From Micromonospora sp. NBC_01796 (lineage in GTDB: Bacteria > Actinomycetota > Actinomycetes > Mycobacteriales > Micromonosporaceae): a DNA stretch of 64,000 bases. Made by a program: the position numbers and the translations under genes. Where the stretch lies: positions 868,001 through 932,000 of the forward strand of contig NZ_CP109078.1 in NCBI RefSeq assembly GCF_035917455.1. Direction: 5' to 3'. Below are positions 1-7,398 of the stretch, piece after piece (position 1 is the stretch's first letter; every line of letters starts with the position of its first letter). The notes under the pieces were generated by a model. It did no database searches, had not been told where the DNA came from, and saw only the letters and a program-made list of their open reading frames with translations.

Positions 1-139
1 ACGATGTGTACAGTGGCCGCGTCAGCGACGAGGGGAGGTGAGCCCGGTGAAGACCCGACGTGACGCCTGGGCGCTCCACCCGGCCATCCCTGTCCGCTGA
101 CTTCGCGTCGGGGAGAGCGCCCTCCTGACCGGAGGAACA

Positions 140-1291
140 ATGACCTTCTCCCCGTTCCGCATCGACGTTTCCGACGAGACCCTCGATGACCTGCGGGCAC
201 GACTGGCCCGTACCCGCTTCACCGCCGCCAGCGGCGATCGGCCGTGGCAGGCCGGCACCGACCCCGACTACCTGCGCGATCTCGTGTCCTACTGGGCCGA
301 CGGGTTCGACTGGCGCGCCCGGGAAGCCGAACTCAACACCCTGCCGCACTACCGGGCCCGGATCGACGGCCGCCGGCTGCACTTCCTTCGCGTACGCGGG
401 AAGCGTCCGTCCGGCGCGCCCGCGCCGCTGCCGCTGATCCTGACCCATGGCTGGCCCAGCAGCTTCGTGGAGATGCTGCCGCTGGTCGACCGCCTGACCG
501 ACCCCGCCGGCCACGGGGGCGACCCCGCCGACGCGTACGACGTGGTGGTGCCCTCACTGCCCGGCTTCCTCTACTCGGAACTGCCGGAGGGTCCGCTCAC
601 CCGCGCGGCGATGGCGCGGACGCTGCACCTGTTGATGACCGACATCCTCGGCTACCACCGGTACGGCGCCTTCGGTGGCGACATCGGCGGTGCGGTCACC
701 GGCTGGCTGGGCGCCCTGTATCCCGAGCAGGTCGCCGGCATCCACCTGATCCACCCGCCGTTCCCAGCCAGCTTCGACGCCCACCCGCTCTCCCCCGCCG
801 AGCAGGCGTACCTGGATGCCGAAGCGGCGTACGACCTGACCGACGGCGGTTACAGCGCCATCATGGGCACCCGGCCGGACACCATCGCGGCGGCGTTGGG
901 TGACTCCCCGGCCGGACTGGCGGCCTGGCTGGTGGACAAGTACCGGGACTGGAGCGACAACCACGGGGACCTGGAGAGCCGTTTCGACCGGGACACCCTG
1001 CTCACGGTCATCACCCTGTACTGGGCGAGCGGCTCGATCGGCTCGACGTTCCGGCAGTACGTCGACTTCGAGCACAACAGCCCACGACCCGACATCACCG
1101 TCCCTGCCGCGTTCACGGTGAGCACCGAACCGTCCCAGGCCAACTTCCCGCGCGAGATCGCCGAACGCGCCTGCACCGACATCCGGCACTGGAACGAACC
1201 GGGTAGGGGCGGACACTTCATGCCCCTGGAGGAACCGGACCTGCTCGCCGGCGAACTGAGGCGGTTCTTCACGTCGCTCCGCCCGTACTGA
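140..1291 (+). CDS. Epoxide hydrolase, alpha/beta fold (EHN N-terminal domain)
   Basis: A 383-residue protein of the microsomal-type epoxide hydrolase family, which opens epoxides to diols through a covalent ester on an Asp. The first 110 residues match the EHN lid domain (start FRIDVSDETLDDLRARL). HGWP at 103-106 is the oxyanion-hole motif. GGDIGG at 179-184 places the nucleophile at Asp181, and GGHF near 357-360 carries the catalytic His359. Length is normal for the family. The ATG follows a good ribosome site (CGGAGGAAC). No signal peptide, so probably cytosolic. A strong hairpin directly follows the stop, so it looks monocistronic. The substrate cannot be told from sequence. Confidence 0.85.
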   Translation: MTFSPFRIDVSDETLDDLRARLARTRFTAASGDRPWQAGTDPDYLRDLVSYWADGFDWRAREAELNTLPHYRARIDGRRLHFLRVRGKRPSGAPAPLPLILTHGWPSSFVEMLPLVDRLTDPAGHGGDPADAYDVVVPSLPGFLYSELPEGPLTRAAMARTLHLLMTDILGYHRYGAFGGDIGGAVTGWLGALYPEQVAGIHLIHPPFPASFDAHPLSPAEQAYLDAEAAYDLTDGGYSAIMGTRPDTIAAALGDSPAGLAAWLVDKYRDWSDNHGDLESRFDRDTLLTVITLYWASGSIGSTFRQYVDFEHNSPRPDITVPAAFTVSTEPSQANFPREIAERACTDIRHWNEPGRGGHFMPLEEPDLLAGELRRFFTSLRPY

Positions 1292-1295
1292 CGGG

Positions 1296-1330
1296 TCAGG
1301 GGGCCGGGTGGAATCGGCCCGGCCCCCTGA
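1296..1330 (+). terminator. Intrinsic-type hairpin after the epoxide hydrolase
   Basis: A perfect 13-bp stem, 1296-1308 pairing with 1318-1330, with a 9-base loop starts five bases after the stop codon. No T-tract follows, as is usual in high-GC actinomycetes. Confidence 0.65.
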
Positions 1331-1418
1331 GCGGGGTTCCTCGGCGCGTCCCGCCGCACGGTGGCGTCAGCCGGCCTCGGCCCGGGAACCTGACGCGCAC
1401 GTGGTGACTCGCAGGTGC

Positions 1419-1913
1419 ATGAGACTTCCGCAGTCGGCCGCTCTGCTCATTTCGGCCGTTGTCATTCTGCTTGCCGGGTGCACGACCGGGGCCCCCTCCG
1501 TACGGTCGGCTCCCGCTGTTCCGGCGGCGCCGAGCCCGACCAGGACGGGCTGCGGCTCCCCGGTTGACACCGGCCCGCTACCCGAATGGGCTCGGACCGG
1601 GTTCTCCGGCGACTCGAGCATGCCGCACGTTCTGGGCGACCGGGGTGACATCGTCGGCGCGATCTTCGGGTACCCGCTCACCGTGTCCCGGCCGGAAGGC
1701 CCCACCAACAAGATCCTCTGGGTGTCCAAGGTCTCGGACCCGCCCGGCGATCTCGTGATCGAGGCGAAACTCGACGCCTCGGACACCTCCGCGACCCGTC
1801 GCGTCACCGGCGGGCCCGGACCCTCCATCATCGACCTGCCCCAGCCCGGCTGCTGGCATCTCACCCTCACCTGGCCGGGCCACACCGACACCATGGATCT
1901 CATCTACCGATGA
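1419..1913 (+). CDS. Small secreted lipoprotein of unknown function
   Basis: About 164 residues from ATG 1419. The N-terminus (MRLPQSAALLISAVVILLAGC) is a lipoprotein signal peptide ending in an LAGC lipobox, so the mature protein should be anchored to the outer face of the membrane. After a short Ser/Pro/Thr-rich stretch comes a small beta-rich domain with two Cys and the ending PGCWHLTLTWPGHTDTMDLIYR-like pattern seen in actinobacterial hypotheticals. I know no function. GTG codons at 1401 and 1404 are alternative starts in the same frame; the longer upstream reading (from 1308) overlaps the terminator and is unlikely. It converges on the SDR gene. Confidence 0.7.
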   Translation: MRLPQSAALLISAVVILLAGCTTGAPSVRSAPAVPAAPSPTRTGCGSPVDTGPLPEWARTGFSGDSSMPHVLGDRGDIVGAIFGYPLTVSRPEGPTNKILWVSKVSDPPGDLVIEAKLDASDTSATRRVTGGPGPSIIDLPQPGCWHLTLTWPGHTDTMDLIYR

Positions 1914-1941
1914 CCGGCGGAAACCGGTACCGGTGCCATGC

Positions 1942-2694
1942 TCAGCCGGGCAGTGAGCTGCGCTCGCCTCCGTTGGCGACCACCACTGTTCCGTTGAGGT
2001 AGCTGCTGCGGCCGTCGACCAGGAACAGGACCACATCGGCGATCTCATCGGGCTCGCCCACCCGACCGCGAATGTTGACCTGCCCGAGCACCTCGATGTT
2101 CTCGCCGAGCATCTGCTCGGTGCCGGCGGTGCGTACCGGGCCCGGCGAGACGCCGTTGACCCGGACTCCGTTGGCACCGAATTCGGTGGCCCAGGAGCGG
2201 GTGAGCAGTTCCACGGCAGCCTTCGACGCGCCGTACGCGGCACCGACGGGTGCGGCCGAGGTGGCCGCGGTCGAGGTGACGTTGACGACGACACCGTAGC
2301 CGCGCTTCGCCATCGCCGGCGCCAGGGCACCCACCAGGAGGAAGGGTGCCCTGGTGTTGATCGCGACGTGCCGGTCGAAGCTTTCCGCGCTCGTCTCCGG
2401 CGTGCTGGTGAAGACGTAGATGCCGGCGTTGTTGACCAGGATGTCCACCTGACCGGCGTTGTCGGCCAGCCGGGCGACCTCCTCGGGGTTCGCCAGGTCG
2501 GCAACCACGAAGCGCGCCCGGCCGCCCCGCGCGACGATCTCGGTCACCACCTCGCTCCCCCGGCCCGGATCGCGCCCGTGCACGACGACCTCGGCGCCGC
2601 GGTCGGCCAACTTGAGGGCCACGGCGCGGCCGATGCCGGCGGTCGCGCCGGTCACCAGCGCGGTACGACCTGCGAGATCAGTGTCGACAGACAT
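1942..2694 (-). CDS. SDR-family NAD(P)-dependent oxidoreductase
   Basis: A 250-residue classical short-chain dehydrogenase. TGATAGIG at about 15-22 is the cofactor glycine motif, NNAG follows the DILV strand, a Ser in VNVTST and YGASK form the catalytic Ser-Tyr-Lys set, and the SPGPVRT segment follows. The C-terminus (SYLNGTVVVANGG) is standard. ATG 2694 has an AGCAGG ribosome site about seven bases upstream; the 20 extra residues upstream would run through the operators and are not expected. It is divergent from a TetR gene, with two near-identical palindromes between them, so it is probably repressed by that regulator. Substrate unknown. Confidence 0.85.
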   Translation of the reverse strand: MSVDTDLAGRTALVTGATAGIGRAVALKLADRGAEVVVHGRDPGRGSEVVTEIVARGGRARFVVADLANPEEVARLADNAGQVDILVNNAGIYVFTSTPETSAESFDRHVAINTRAPFLLVGALAPAMAKRGYGVVVNVTSTAATSAAPVGAAYGASKAAVELLTRSWATEFGANGVRVNGVSPGPVRTAGTEQMLGENIEVLGQVNIRGRVGEPDEIADVVLFLVDGRSSYLNGTVVVANGGERSSLPG

Positions 2695-2708
2695 GACAAC
2701 CTGCTTTC

Positions 2709-2758
2709 TGGGTTGGGCTACCCAATTTTTAGCAGTAAGTTTTGGGTTGCGCAACCCA
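2709..2758. promoter_or_regulatory. Twin TetR operators between SDR and TetR genes
   Basis: Two 16-bp sites, TGGGTTGGGCTACCCA (2709-2724) and TGGGTTGCGCAACCCA (2743-2758). The second is a perfect palindrome and the first matches it at 14 of 16 positions. Their starts are 34 bp apart, about three helical turns. They lie in the divergent promoter region, the normal place for TetR autorepression and control of the partner gene. Confidence 0.75.
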
Positions 2759-2777
2759 TTCCGGTAGGGTGGTGTCC

Positions 2778-3404
2778 GTGACAGACAGCGCGGACAAGCC
2801 CCGTCGGTTGACGCGCAAGGGGCAGGCGACCCGTGAGCGGATCCTGCAGGCGGCCACCGACCTCATCGCCGTACACGGGGTCGCGGGCACCGGCACCGAG
2901 GATGTCCGCAGGGCGGCCGGGGTGAGCGGCTCGCAGATCTACCACTACTTCGACAGCAAGCAGGCCCTGATCCGAGCGGTCATCACCCGTCAGGCCGACG
3001 CGGCACCGGTCCCCGGCCAGCCGATGATGGGCCTGCTCGACAGCTTCGACGCCCTCCGGGCGTGGGCCGACGCGGCGATCGAACGTCAGGAACAGAACGA
3101 CGGTCGCGGTGAATGCACGCTCGGCTCACTGGCCGGGGAACTCAGCGCGACCGACGAGGAGTCGCGGGAGGATCTCAGCAAGGGGTTCCTCCGATGGCAG
3201 TCACTGCTCCACGACGGCCTGTTCGCCATGCAGGACCGGGGAGAGCTGCACCCGGACGCGGACCTGGACGAGCTGTCCCTCGCCCTGCTGACCGCGCTGC
3301 AGGGCGGGACCCTCCTCAGCCAGACGATGCGGGACACCCGACCGCTCCGGGCATCGATGAACGCGGCGCTGGCCTACATTCGCTCCTTCGCGCCTCCTGC
3401 TTGA
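2778..3404 (+). CDS. TetR/AcrR-family transcriptional regulator
   Basis: About 208 residues. The N-terminus (LTRKGQATRERILQAATDLI, then VRRAAGVSGSQIYHYFDSKQALI) is a typical TetR helix-turn-helix; the C-terminal half resembles the TetR_C domain seen in regulators of SDR and quinone-reductase genes. I chose GTG 2778 because an AGGGTGG ribosome site sits about six bases before it; GTG 2769 and 2772 are alternatives and the TTG at 2742 lies inside the operator. It probably represses itself and the divergent SDR, released by an unknown small molecule. Confidence 0.85.
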   Translation: MTDSADKPRRLTRKGQATRERILQAATDLIAVHGVAGTGTEDVRRAAGVSGSQIYHYFDSKQALIRAVITRQADAAPVPGQPMMGLLDSFDALRAWADAAIERQEQNDGRGECTLGSLAGELSATDEESREDLSKGFLRWQSLLHDGLFAMQDRGELHPDADLDELSLALLTALQGGTLLSQTMRDTRPLRASMNAALAYIRSFAPPA

Positions 3405-3417
3405 GCGCCGGGAGCAG

Positions 3418-3434
3418 CCGCTCGGTACGAGCGG
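3418..3434 (+). terminator. Short hairpin after the TetR gene
   Basis: CCGCTCG, a three-base loop GTA, then CGAGCGG form a perfect 7-bp stem 14 bases past the TetR stop. Confidence 0.35.
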
Positions 3435-3440
3435 ACACCG

Positions 3441-3660
3441 TCAGAGGCCGAACATCGGCAGGCAGGCCGCCATGCCGTCGACCGTCACGGTCGGCCGCTC
3501 CTGCCGGTTCCACTTCTCTCGGGTGAGCCGCAGGCGGTCGGACACCACGGCCTCGCCGTAACGGGCGTCGACGGAGTGCCGTCGTTGTCGTAGCCGAGCT
3601 TGCGGGACACACCCTGGGAGGAGTGGTTGTCCTGGAACACCTCGCCGACAGGCGGGAACT
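3441..3660 (-). pseudogene. Frameshifted C-terminal remnant of a GNAT acetyltransferase
   Basis: On the minus strand one frame reads VFQDNHSSQGVSRKLGYDNDG, the ending of a RimJ-type GNAT fold (Asn, then SxxVSRKLGY). Near 3575 the homology jumps to a second frame reading VDARYGEAVVSDRLRLTREKW and ending ACLPMFGL before a stop at 3441. The two pieces together match the last 70 or so residues of such enzymes. I see no intact N-terminal acetyl-CoA domain upstream (3660-3811 holds nothing recognisable). It therefore looks like a decayed gene with a frameshift, or a sequencing error within a fragment. Its base composition, like the neighbouring methyltransferase, looks a little less GC-rich than the flanks. 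Confidence 0.6.
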
Positions 3661-3811
3661 GACGTGTCCACAATCAGTACGGCCACCGTTGAGCGCTCGG
3701 GTTCGCGAACTGGCGCGGCGACCTGGCTCGTGCGGCCAAGCTGGAGAGGCTCCGTCCGTTCGCCGTCTGCCCCGAGGTGACAGCAGTGCGCAGATCGGAT
3801 GCCGAGCCGAG

Positions 3812-4609
3812 TCACCGTGTCTTCTGAGCGATGGCGAGCCGGGTCCGGTACTGCTTGGTGATTTCTCCGTTGTAGACGTCGTCGATCAGGTGGGTGATGC
3901 ACGCGAACAGGCCGCTGCGTGCCTGCGGTGCCATGGCTCGATTGCCGGAGTAGGTCATGAGCAGGTTCAGATACTCGTGGGCCGTGTAGGTCTGTTGCCA
4001 CTCGTAGCGCCGGAATTCGACTGGCCCGAATCGTGCCGACCGATCGAACTCTGCCGCCTCCTCGGGGGTCTCGTCATCGGTCGTCAGGCGCATGCCGGGC
4101 GGTGTTGTGGGGTCGAAACGTTCATAGCATCGTTGGGCGTCGGCGAAGAAGGCGCTCGTCCCGCCGGCGATGTGGTGGGTCGAGACGATGCCGAGAGATC
4201 CGCCGGGACGCAGCAGGTCAGCGGCTTTGATCATGCGGACGTCGGGGTCAAGCCAGTGGAACGCGGTCGCGGAGAGAACCGCGTCGAAGGTTCCGTCCGA
4301 GGGCTGCCAGTCCTCGAAGGCCGCCGCGACCACGGTGACGTTCGGAAACCGTGCGAGGTTGCGTCGGGCGATGGCGGCCATGTCGGGGCTGAGGTCCATC
4401 GCGACGACATGGCATCCCAGTTGTGCCAGGGGCAGGGTCGCTTGGCCGGTGCCGCATCCGATCTCCAGCACCCGAGTGTGTGGACCGAGATCTGCGAATG
4501 TGGCGAGGTCGGTGAACAGTTGGGGCGGATAGGTCGGACGGCATTGGTCGTAGAGTTCGGCGTCCTGGCCGAATGTGGTGCGCAGTATTTCTCGGTTGGT
4601 GTCGGTCAT
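3812..4609 (-). CDS. Class I SAM-dependent methyltransferase
   Basis: A 265-residue methyltransferase of the Methyltransf_11/25 type. VLEIGCGTGQAT at about 46-57 is the SAM-binding motif I, MDLSPDM follows as motif II and an FDAVLSATAFHWLD stretch is the post-I region; LLRPGGSLGIV is motif III. The C-terminal half (QQTYTAHEYLNLLMTYSG) is typical of small-molecule methyltransferases whose substrate cannot be guessed. The ATG at 4609 follows a GAGGGGAT ribosome site at slightly long spacing. Codon choice looks less extreme than in neighbours, which together with the adjacent broken GNAT may mark an acquired or decaying patch. Confidence 0.8.
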   Translation of the reverse strand: MTDTNREILRTTFGQDAELYDQCRPTYPPQLFTDLATFADLGPHTRVLEIGCGTGQATLPLAQLGCHVVAMDLSPDMAAIARRNLARFPNVTVVAAAFEDWQPSDGTFDAVLSATAFHWLDPDVRMIKAADLLRPGGSLGIVSTHHIAGGTSAFFADAQRCYERFDPTTPPGMRLTTDDETPEEAAEFDRSARFGPVEFRRYEWQQTYTAHEYLNLLMTYSGNRAMAPQARSGLFACITHLIDDVYNGEITKQYRTRLAIAQKTR

Positions 4610-4691
4610 AGTTGCTGGTTATCCCCTCAAGTCGCGCGGAACCGGAGGACCACCACGAGCCGGATCAGCTTGACACGATAGTTTGGCGATC

Positions 4692-5150
4692 ATGGCGGAC
4701 TGGGAGATCCGGCCGGCTTCGGTGGCGGATATCGAGGCGGTGGCCGAGTTGCGGGCCGTGGTGCTGCGGGCAGACCTGGAACGGCTCGGGCGGTACGACG
4801 AGCAACGGGTCCGGCAGCGACTGCGGCACGGGTTCGCACCCGAGCACACCTGGGTGATCGAGGTGGACGGGGCGTTCGCCGGCTGTGTGTCGCTGCGGCC
4901 GGCCGAGGACGCCCACTGGCTGGAGCACTTCTACCTGGTCCCGCACCTGCAGGGCAGCGGCATCGGTACGGCCGTGCTGCGTGGGCTGCTGGAGCGGTGC
5001 GACCGCGCCGGCACCCTGGTCCGGCTGAACGTGCTCCAGGGCAGTGCGGCCCGTCGGCTGTACGAGCGGCACGGGTTCAGACCTGAGACCGAGGATGCGG
5101 TGGACGTCTTCATGGTGCGCGAGCCGGCCTTCGCCGCGCCTGACGTGTGA
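4692..5150 (+). CDS. GNAT-family N-acetyltransferase
   Basis: About 152 residues covering one complete GNAT domain: beta-strand VIEVDGAFAGCVSLRP, the HFYLVPHLQGSGIGTAVLRGLLE acetyl-CoA loop (the Q/R-x-x-G-x-G/A motif) and the terminal NVLQGSAARRLYERHGFRPE segment. It transfers acetyl from acetyl-CoA to an unknown amine. ATG 4692 is preferred over an in-frame TTG at 4683; no clear ribosome site is present. It ends at a bidirectional terminator facing the ACT-GNAT gene. Confidence 0.8.
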   Translation: MADWEIRPASVADIEAVAELRAVVLRADLERLGRYDEQRVRQRLRHGFAPEHTWVIEVDGAFAGCVSLRPAEDAHWLEHFYLVPHLQGSGIGTAVLRGLLERCDRAGTLVRLNVLQGSAARRLYERHGFRPETEDAVDVFMVREPAFAAPDV

Positions 5151-5191
5151 TCACCGTAAGTGATCATTGGTGCTGCTACCGAAGTAGCGGA

Positions 5192-5233
5192 GAGAGGGTT
5201 CCTTCCTGCCGTCCCACAGGAAGGAACCCTCTC
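5192..5233. terminator. Bidirectional terminator between convergent genes
   Basis: A perfect 17-bp stem, 5192-5208 with 5217-5233, and an 8-base loop. It lies between the GNAT stop on the plus strand and the ACT-GNAT stop on the minus strand, so it can end both transcripts. Confidence 0.8.
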
Positions 5234-5246
5234 CCCTTCGCCCCAG

Positions 5247-6419
5247 TCAGGCTGTTCCGGCGGCCCGGCTCCGCACCGGAGCCGGGCCGCTGGGGTCTTC
5301 GTCCGCCGCATCGGCGGAAGCATCGGCCGGGTCGGCGACTGTCCGCCCGGTGGTCGGGTCGGCGCCGAGGCCGGCCGCGACGGCCAGGTCGGCGCCGTTC
5401 AGCGGCAGGGTGACGGTCACCAGGTCACCGTCGGTCTCGACCGGTTCCGGCCGACCCACCCGGTGCAGCACCCGCAGCAGGCCGAGGTTGTCGGCGTACG
5501 CGTGCGCCACCAGCGCCGCGCACCCGCCCCGGCTCGCGTACGCGACCAGCCGGCGCATCAGCGCGCCGCCCAGCCCACGCCGCTGCCAGGCGTCCTCGAC
5601 CAGCAGCGCCACCTCGGCCAGCGCACCCTCGGGCACCAGGTTGGCCATCGCCACCACCCGTTCCGGGGTGCCGTCGACACCGCCGGCCACGGCCAGCAGG
5701 GTCATCCCCCGCGCCGGCTCCAGCAGTTGGCGCAACCGGTCCGGGGATGGGGTCGCCGCGCCCAGGTAACGCTGCCAGCGGGTCCGGGCCGAGCAGCGGT
5801 TCTGCATCGCCAGCACCGCCGGCAGGTCGTCCGCGGTCGCCGGTCGTACGGTCAGTTCGGCGCCGTCGGGCAGGACCAGGGTGACCTGGTCGGCCGTACG
5901 CCGTACCACGTTCGCGGCCAGGTCCACCAGCGCCTGGGCGCGGGCGTACTCGGCCGGGGTGAAGCCGGGCGCGGCGCGGAGCACCTCGTAGGAGCCGCCG
6001 GCCGGGTCGGCGAGTCGCATGGTCTCCAGTCCCGGCTGCGGACGGCTCTGTCCGGGTGCCGGGCGCCAGGTGACCGCGTCGGCCCCGAGCAGTGCCCGCA
6101 ACGCCTCACCGAGCGCGTCCGGGTCCCGGACCAGCCTGCTGGCCAGCCCCAACGCGCGGGTCGGCTGGTCCACCAGGCCACGCGCCTCGCTGCGCGCCAC
6201 CCAGCAGTTCCGTCCGCGTCCGCGTTCCACCGCCGCCACCAGGTCGGCCGCGGTCAGTCGTTCCGGTGCGTCGACCAGGAAGTCGTCGAGCGCGCCGGCC
6301 TCGGTGGTGTGTACCTGCACGCTGAGGATGTTGACTCCGCGCAGCGCGAGACTGGCGGTCAACACCGCCAGGTAACCTGGCCGGTCATCGACCGTCGCCC
6401 TGATCCGCCATAGCGCCAT
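5247..6419 (-). CDS. ACT-domain and GNAT-domain fusion protein
   Basis: A 390-residue protein. Residues about 3-75 form an ACT fold (WRIRATVDDRPGYLAVLTASLALRGVNILSVQVHTTE), the amino-acid-sensing module. After a linker of about 110 residues, residues about 190-330 are a GNAT acetyltransferase (TVRPATADDLPAVLAMQNRC, then ALLVEDAWQRRGLGGALMRRLV with the acetyl-CoA loop). The domain pairing resembles amino-acid-regulated protein lysine acetyltransferases of actinobacteria, though those usually place ACT after GNAT or use another sensor. The tail is Asp/Ala-rich. ATG 6419 has a GAGAGGAG ribosome site. The upstream ACT gene, 75 bp away on the same strand, is probably co-transcribed. Sensing role is inference. 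Confidence 0.8.
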   Translation of the reverse strand: MALWRIRATVDDRPGYLAVLTASLALRGVNILSVQVHTTEAGALDDFLVDAPERLTAADLVAAVERGRGRNCWVARSEARGLVDQPTRALGLASRLVRDPDALGEALRALLGADAVTWRPAPGQSRPQPGLETMRLADPAGGSYEVLRAAPGFTPAEYARAQALVDLAANVVRRTADQVTLVLPDGAELTVRPATADDLPAVLAMQNRCSARTRWQRYLGAATPSPDRLRQLLEPARGMTLLAVAGGVDGTPERVVAMANLVPEGALAEVALLVEDAWQRRGLGGALMRRLVAYASRGGCAALVAHAYADNLGLLRVLHRVGRPEPVETDGDLVTVTLPLNGADLAVAAGLGADPTTGRTVADPADASADAADEDPSGPAPVRSRAAGTA

Positions 6420-6494
6420 CTCAGCTCCTCTCCCGGGTCCGCCCGGCCCATCGGCCGGGCTCGTCACGGGTCACTCCGCGTCAGCGTCGAGCGG

Positions 6495-7217
6495 TCACGA
6501 TCGGATGGCCGCCGGGGGCGCACTGACCAGGTCGAGCCGGTCACCGAGGATGACCGCCGCGGCCCGTACCAGTTGCGCCACCCGGTCCACCTCGGTGATG
6601 TGGAAGCCTGCCGCCGACAGGCCTTCCGCATCCACCCGAGCCACCATGAGCACCAGCCCGGCCCGGCCGAACGGCGCCGCCACGTAGTGGGTGCCGACCG
6701 GCCCGTCCATCGCCCGGGCCCGTAGTGGCGTCACCTCCGGCAGGGTCAGCGGGTTCGGCGCACGCCAGCTCGCGTACGCCACCGCCGGTGCCCCACCGGG
6801 CGCCCCGGGAAGCGCCGCCCCCCGCCGGGACGCCCAGTCCGCCGGGACCACCGCGGCCGCCGCCCAGTCCGCCGCCAACAGACCGGGTACGGCGTCCACC
6901 AGCGTCGCCAGCCCGTCGCCGGGATTCCCCGCCACCTGGGCCAGCAACTCGGCATCCTGTCCCCCACTGGTGGGCGCGCCGATCGCCCGCCAGACGCCGT
7001 CCACCTGCACGCCGGGTATCGCCGCCAACCCGGCCATCAGCCGTTCGACCCGGGATGCACCGGGCCAGACCACGGTAAAGTCGTCGACAGCTCGCCCGCC
7101 GAGCCGCTCCAGCACGATCACCTGGACGATGTCGGCGCCCGCCACGCCCAGCGTGCGGGCCACCTGACCGAGCGCGCCCGGTCGGTCCGGCAGGGTCACC
7201 CGAACCCTCAGCAACAT
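6495..7217 (-). CDS. ACT-domain regulatory protein
   Basis: A 240-residue protein. The first 75 residues (MLLRVRVTLPDRPGALGQVARTLGVAGADIVQVIVLE) are a clear ACT domain with the conserved DRPGALG ligand loop. The rest contains a probable GAF-like or degenerate second sensor region (THYVAAPFGRAGLVLMVAR). No catalytic motif is visible. ATG 7217 follows a CGGAGGAAC ribosome site; upstream residues in the open frame are Arg-rich and unlike coding sequence. It lies directly upstream of the ACT-GNAT gene, and the two probably act together in an amino-acid response. Confidence 0.75.
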   Translation of the reverse strand: MLLRVRVTLPDRPGALGQVARTLGVAGADIVQVIVLERLGGRAVDDFTVVWPGASRVERLMAGLAAIPGVQVDGVWRAIGAPTSGGQDAELLAQVAGNPGDGLATLVDAVPGLLAADWAAAAVVPADWASRRGAALPGAPGGAPAVAYASWRAPNPLTLPEVTPLRARAMDGPVGTHYVAAPFGRAGLVLMVARVDAEGLSAAGFHITEVDRVAQLVRAAAVILGDRLDLVSAPPAAIRS

Positions 7218-7362
7218 CTCTCTGTTCCTCCGTCGACGAGTCGGCGCGGGAACCCCGGGCGCCTGCTGACGGCGTCTGCACGCCGCTTTACCTGAACCAA
7301 GATTGCCCGCTGACCATTTCGCCCCTGTTGCCGCACCATGTCCCGGCCGCAAACACCCGTCC

Positions 7363-7398
7363 TTGACAAGTTGGCCCAGGTGCCATCAACTGTTCGGA
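7363..7398 (+). promoter_or_regulatory. Candidate promoter giving a leaderless transcript
   Basis: TTGACA at 7363-7368, a 17-base spacer, then TCAACT at 7386-7391. A transcript from this promoter would begin at about the ATG at 7398. The -35 is perfect but the -10 is weak (three of six), so this is suggestive only. Confidence 0.4.

Noticed and set aside
47-100. 17-residue ORF (GTG start) before the epoxide hydrolase
   Set aside because: Possible leader peptide, but no attenuator hairpin or codon pattern supports it; region 1-139 otherwise holds nothing I can identify.
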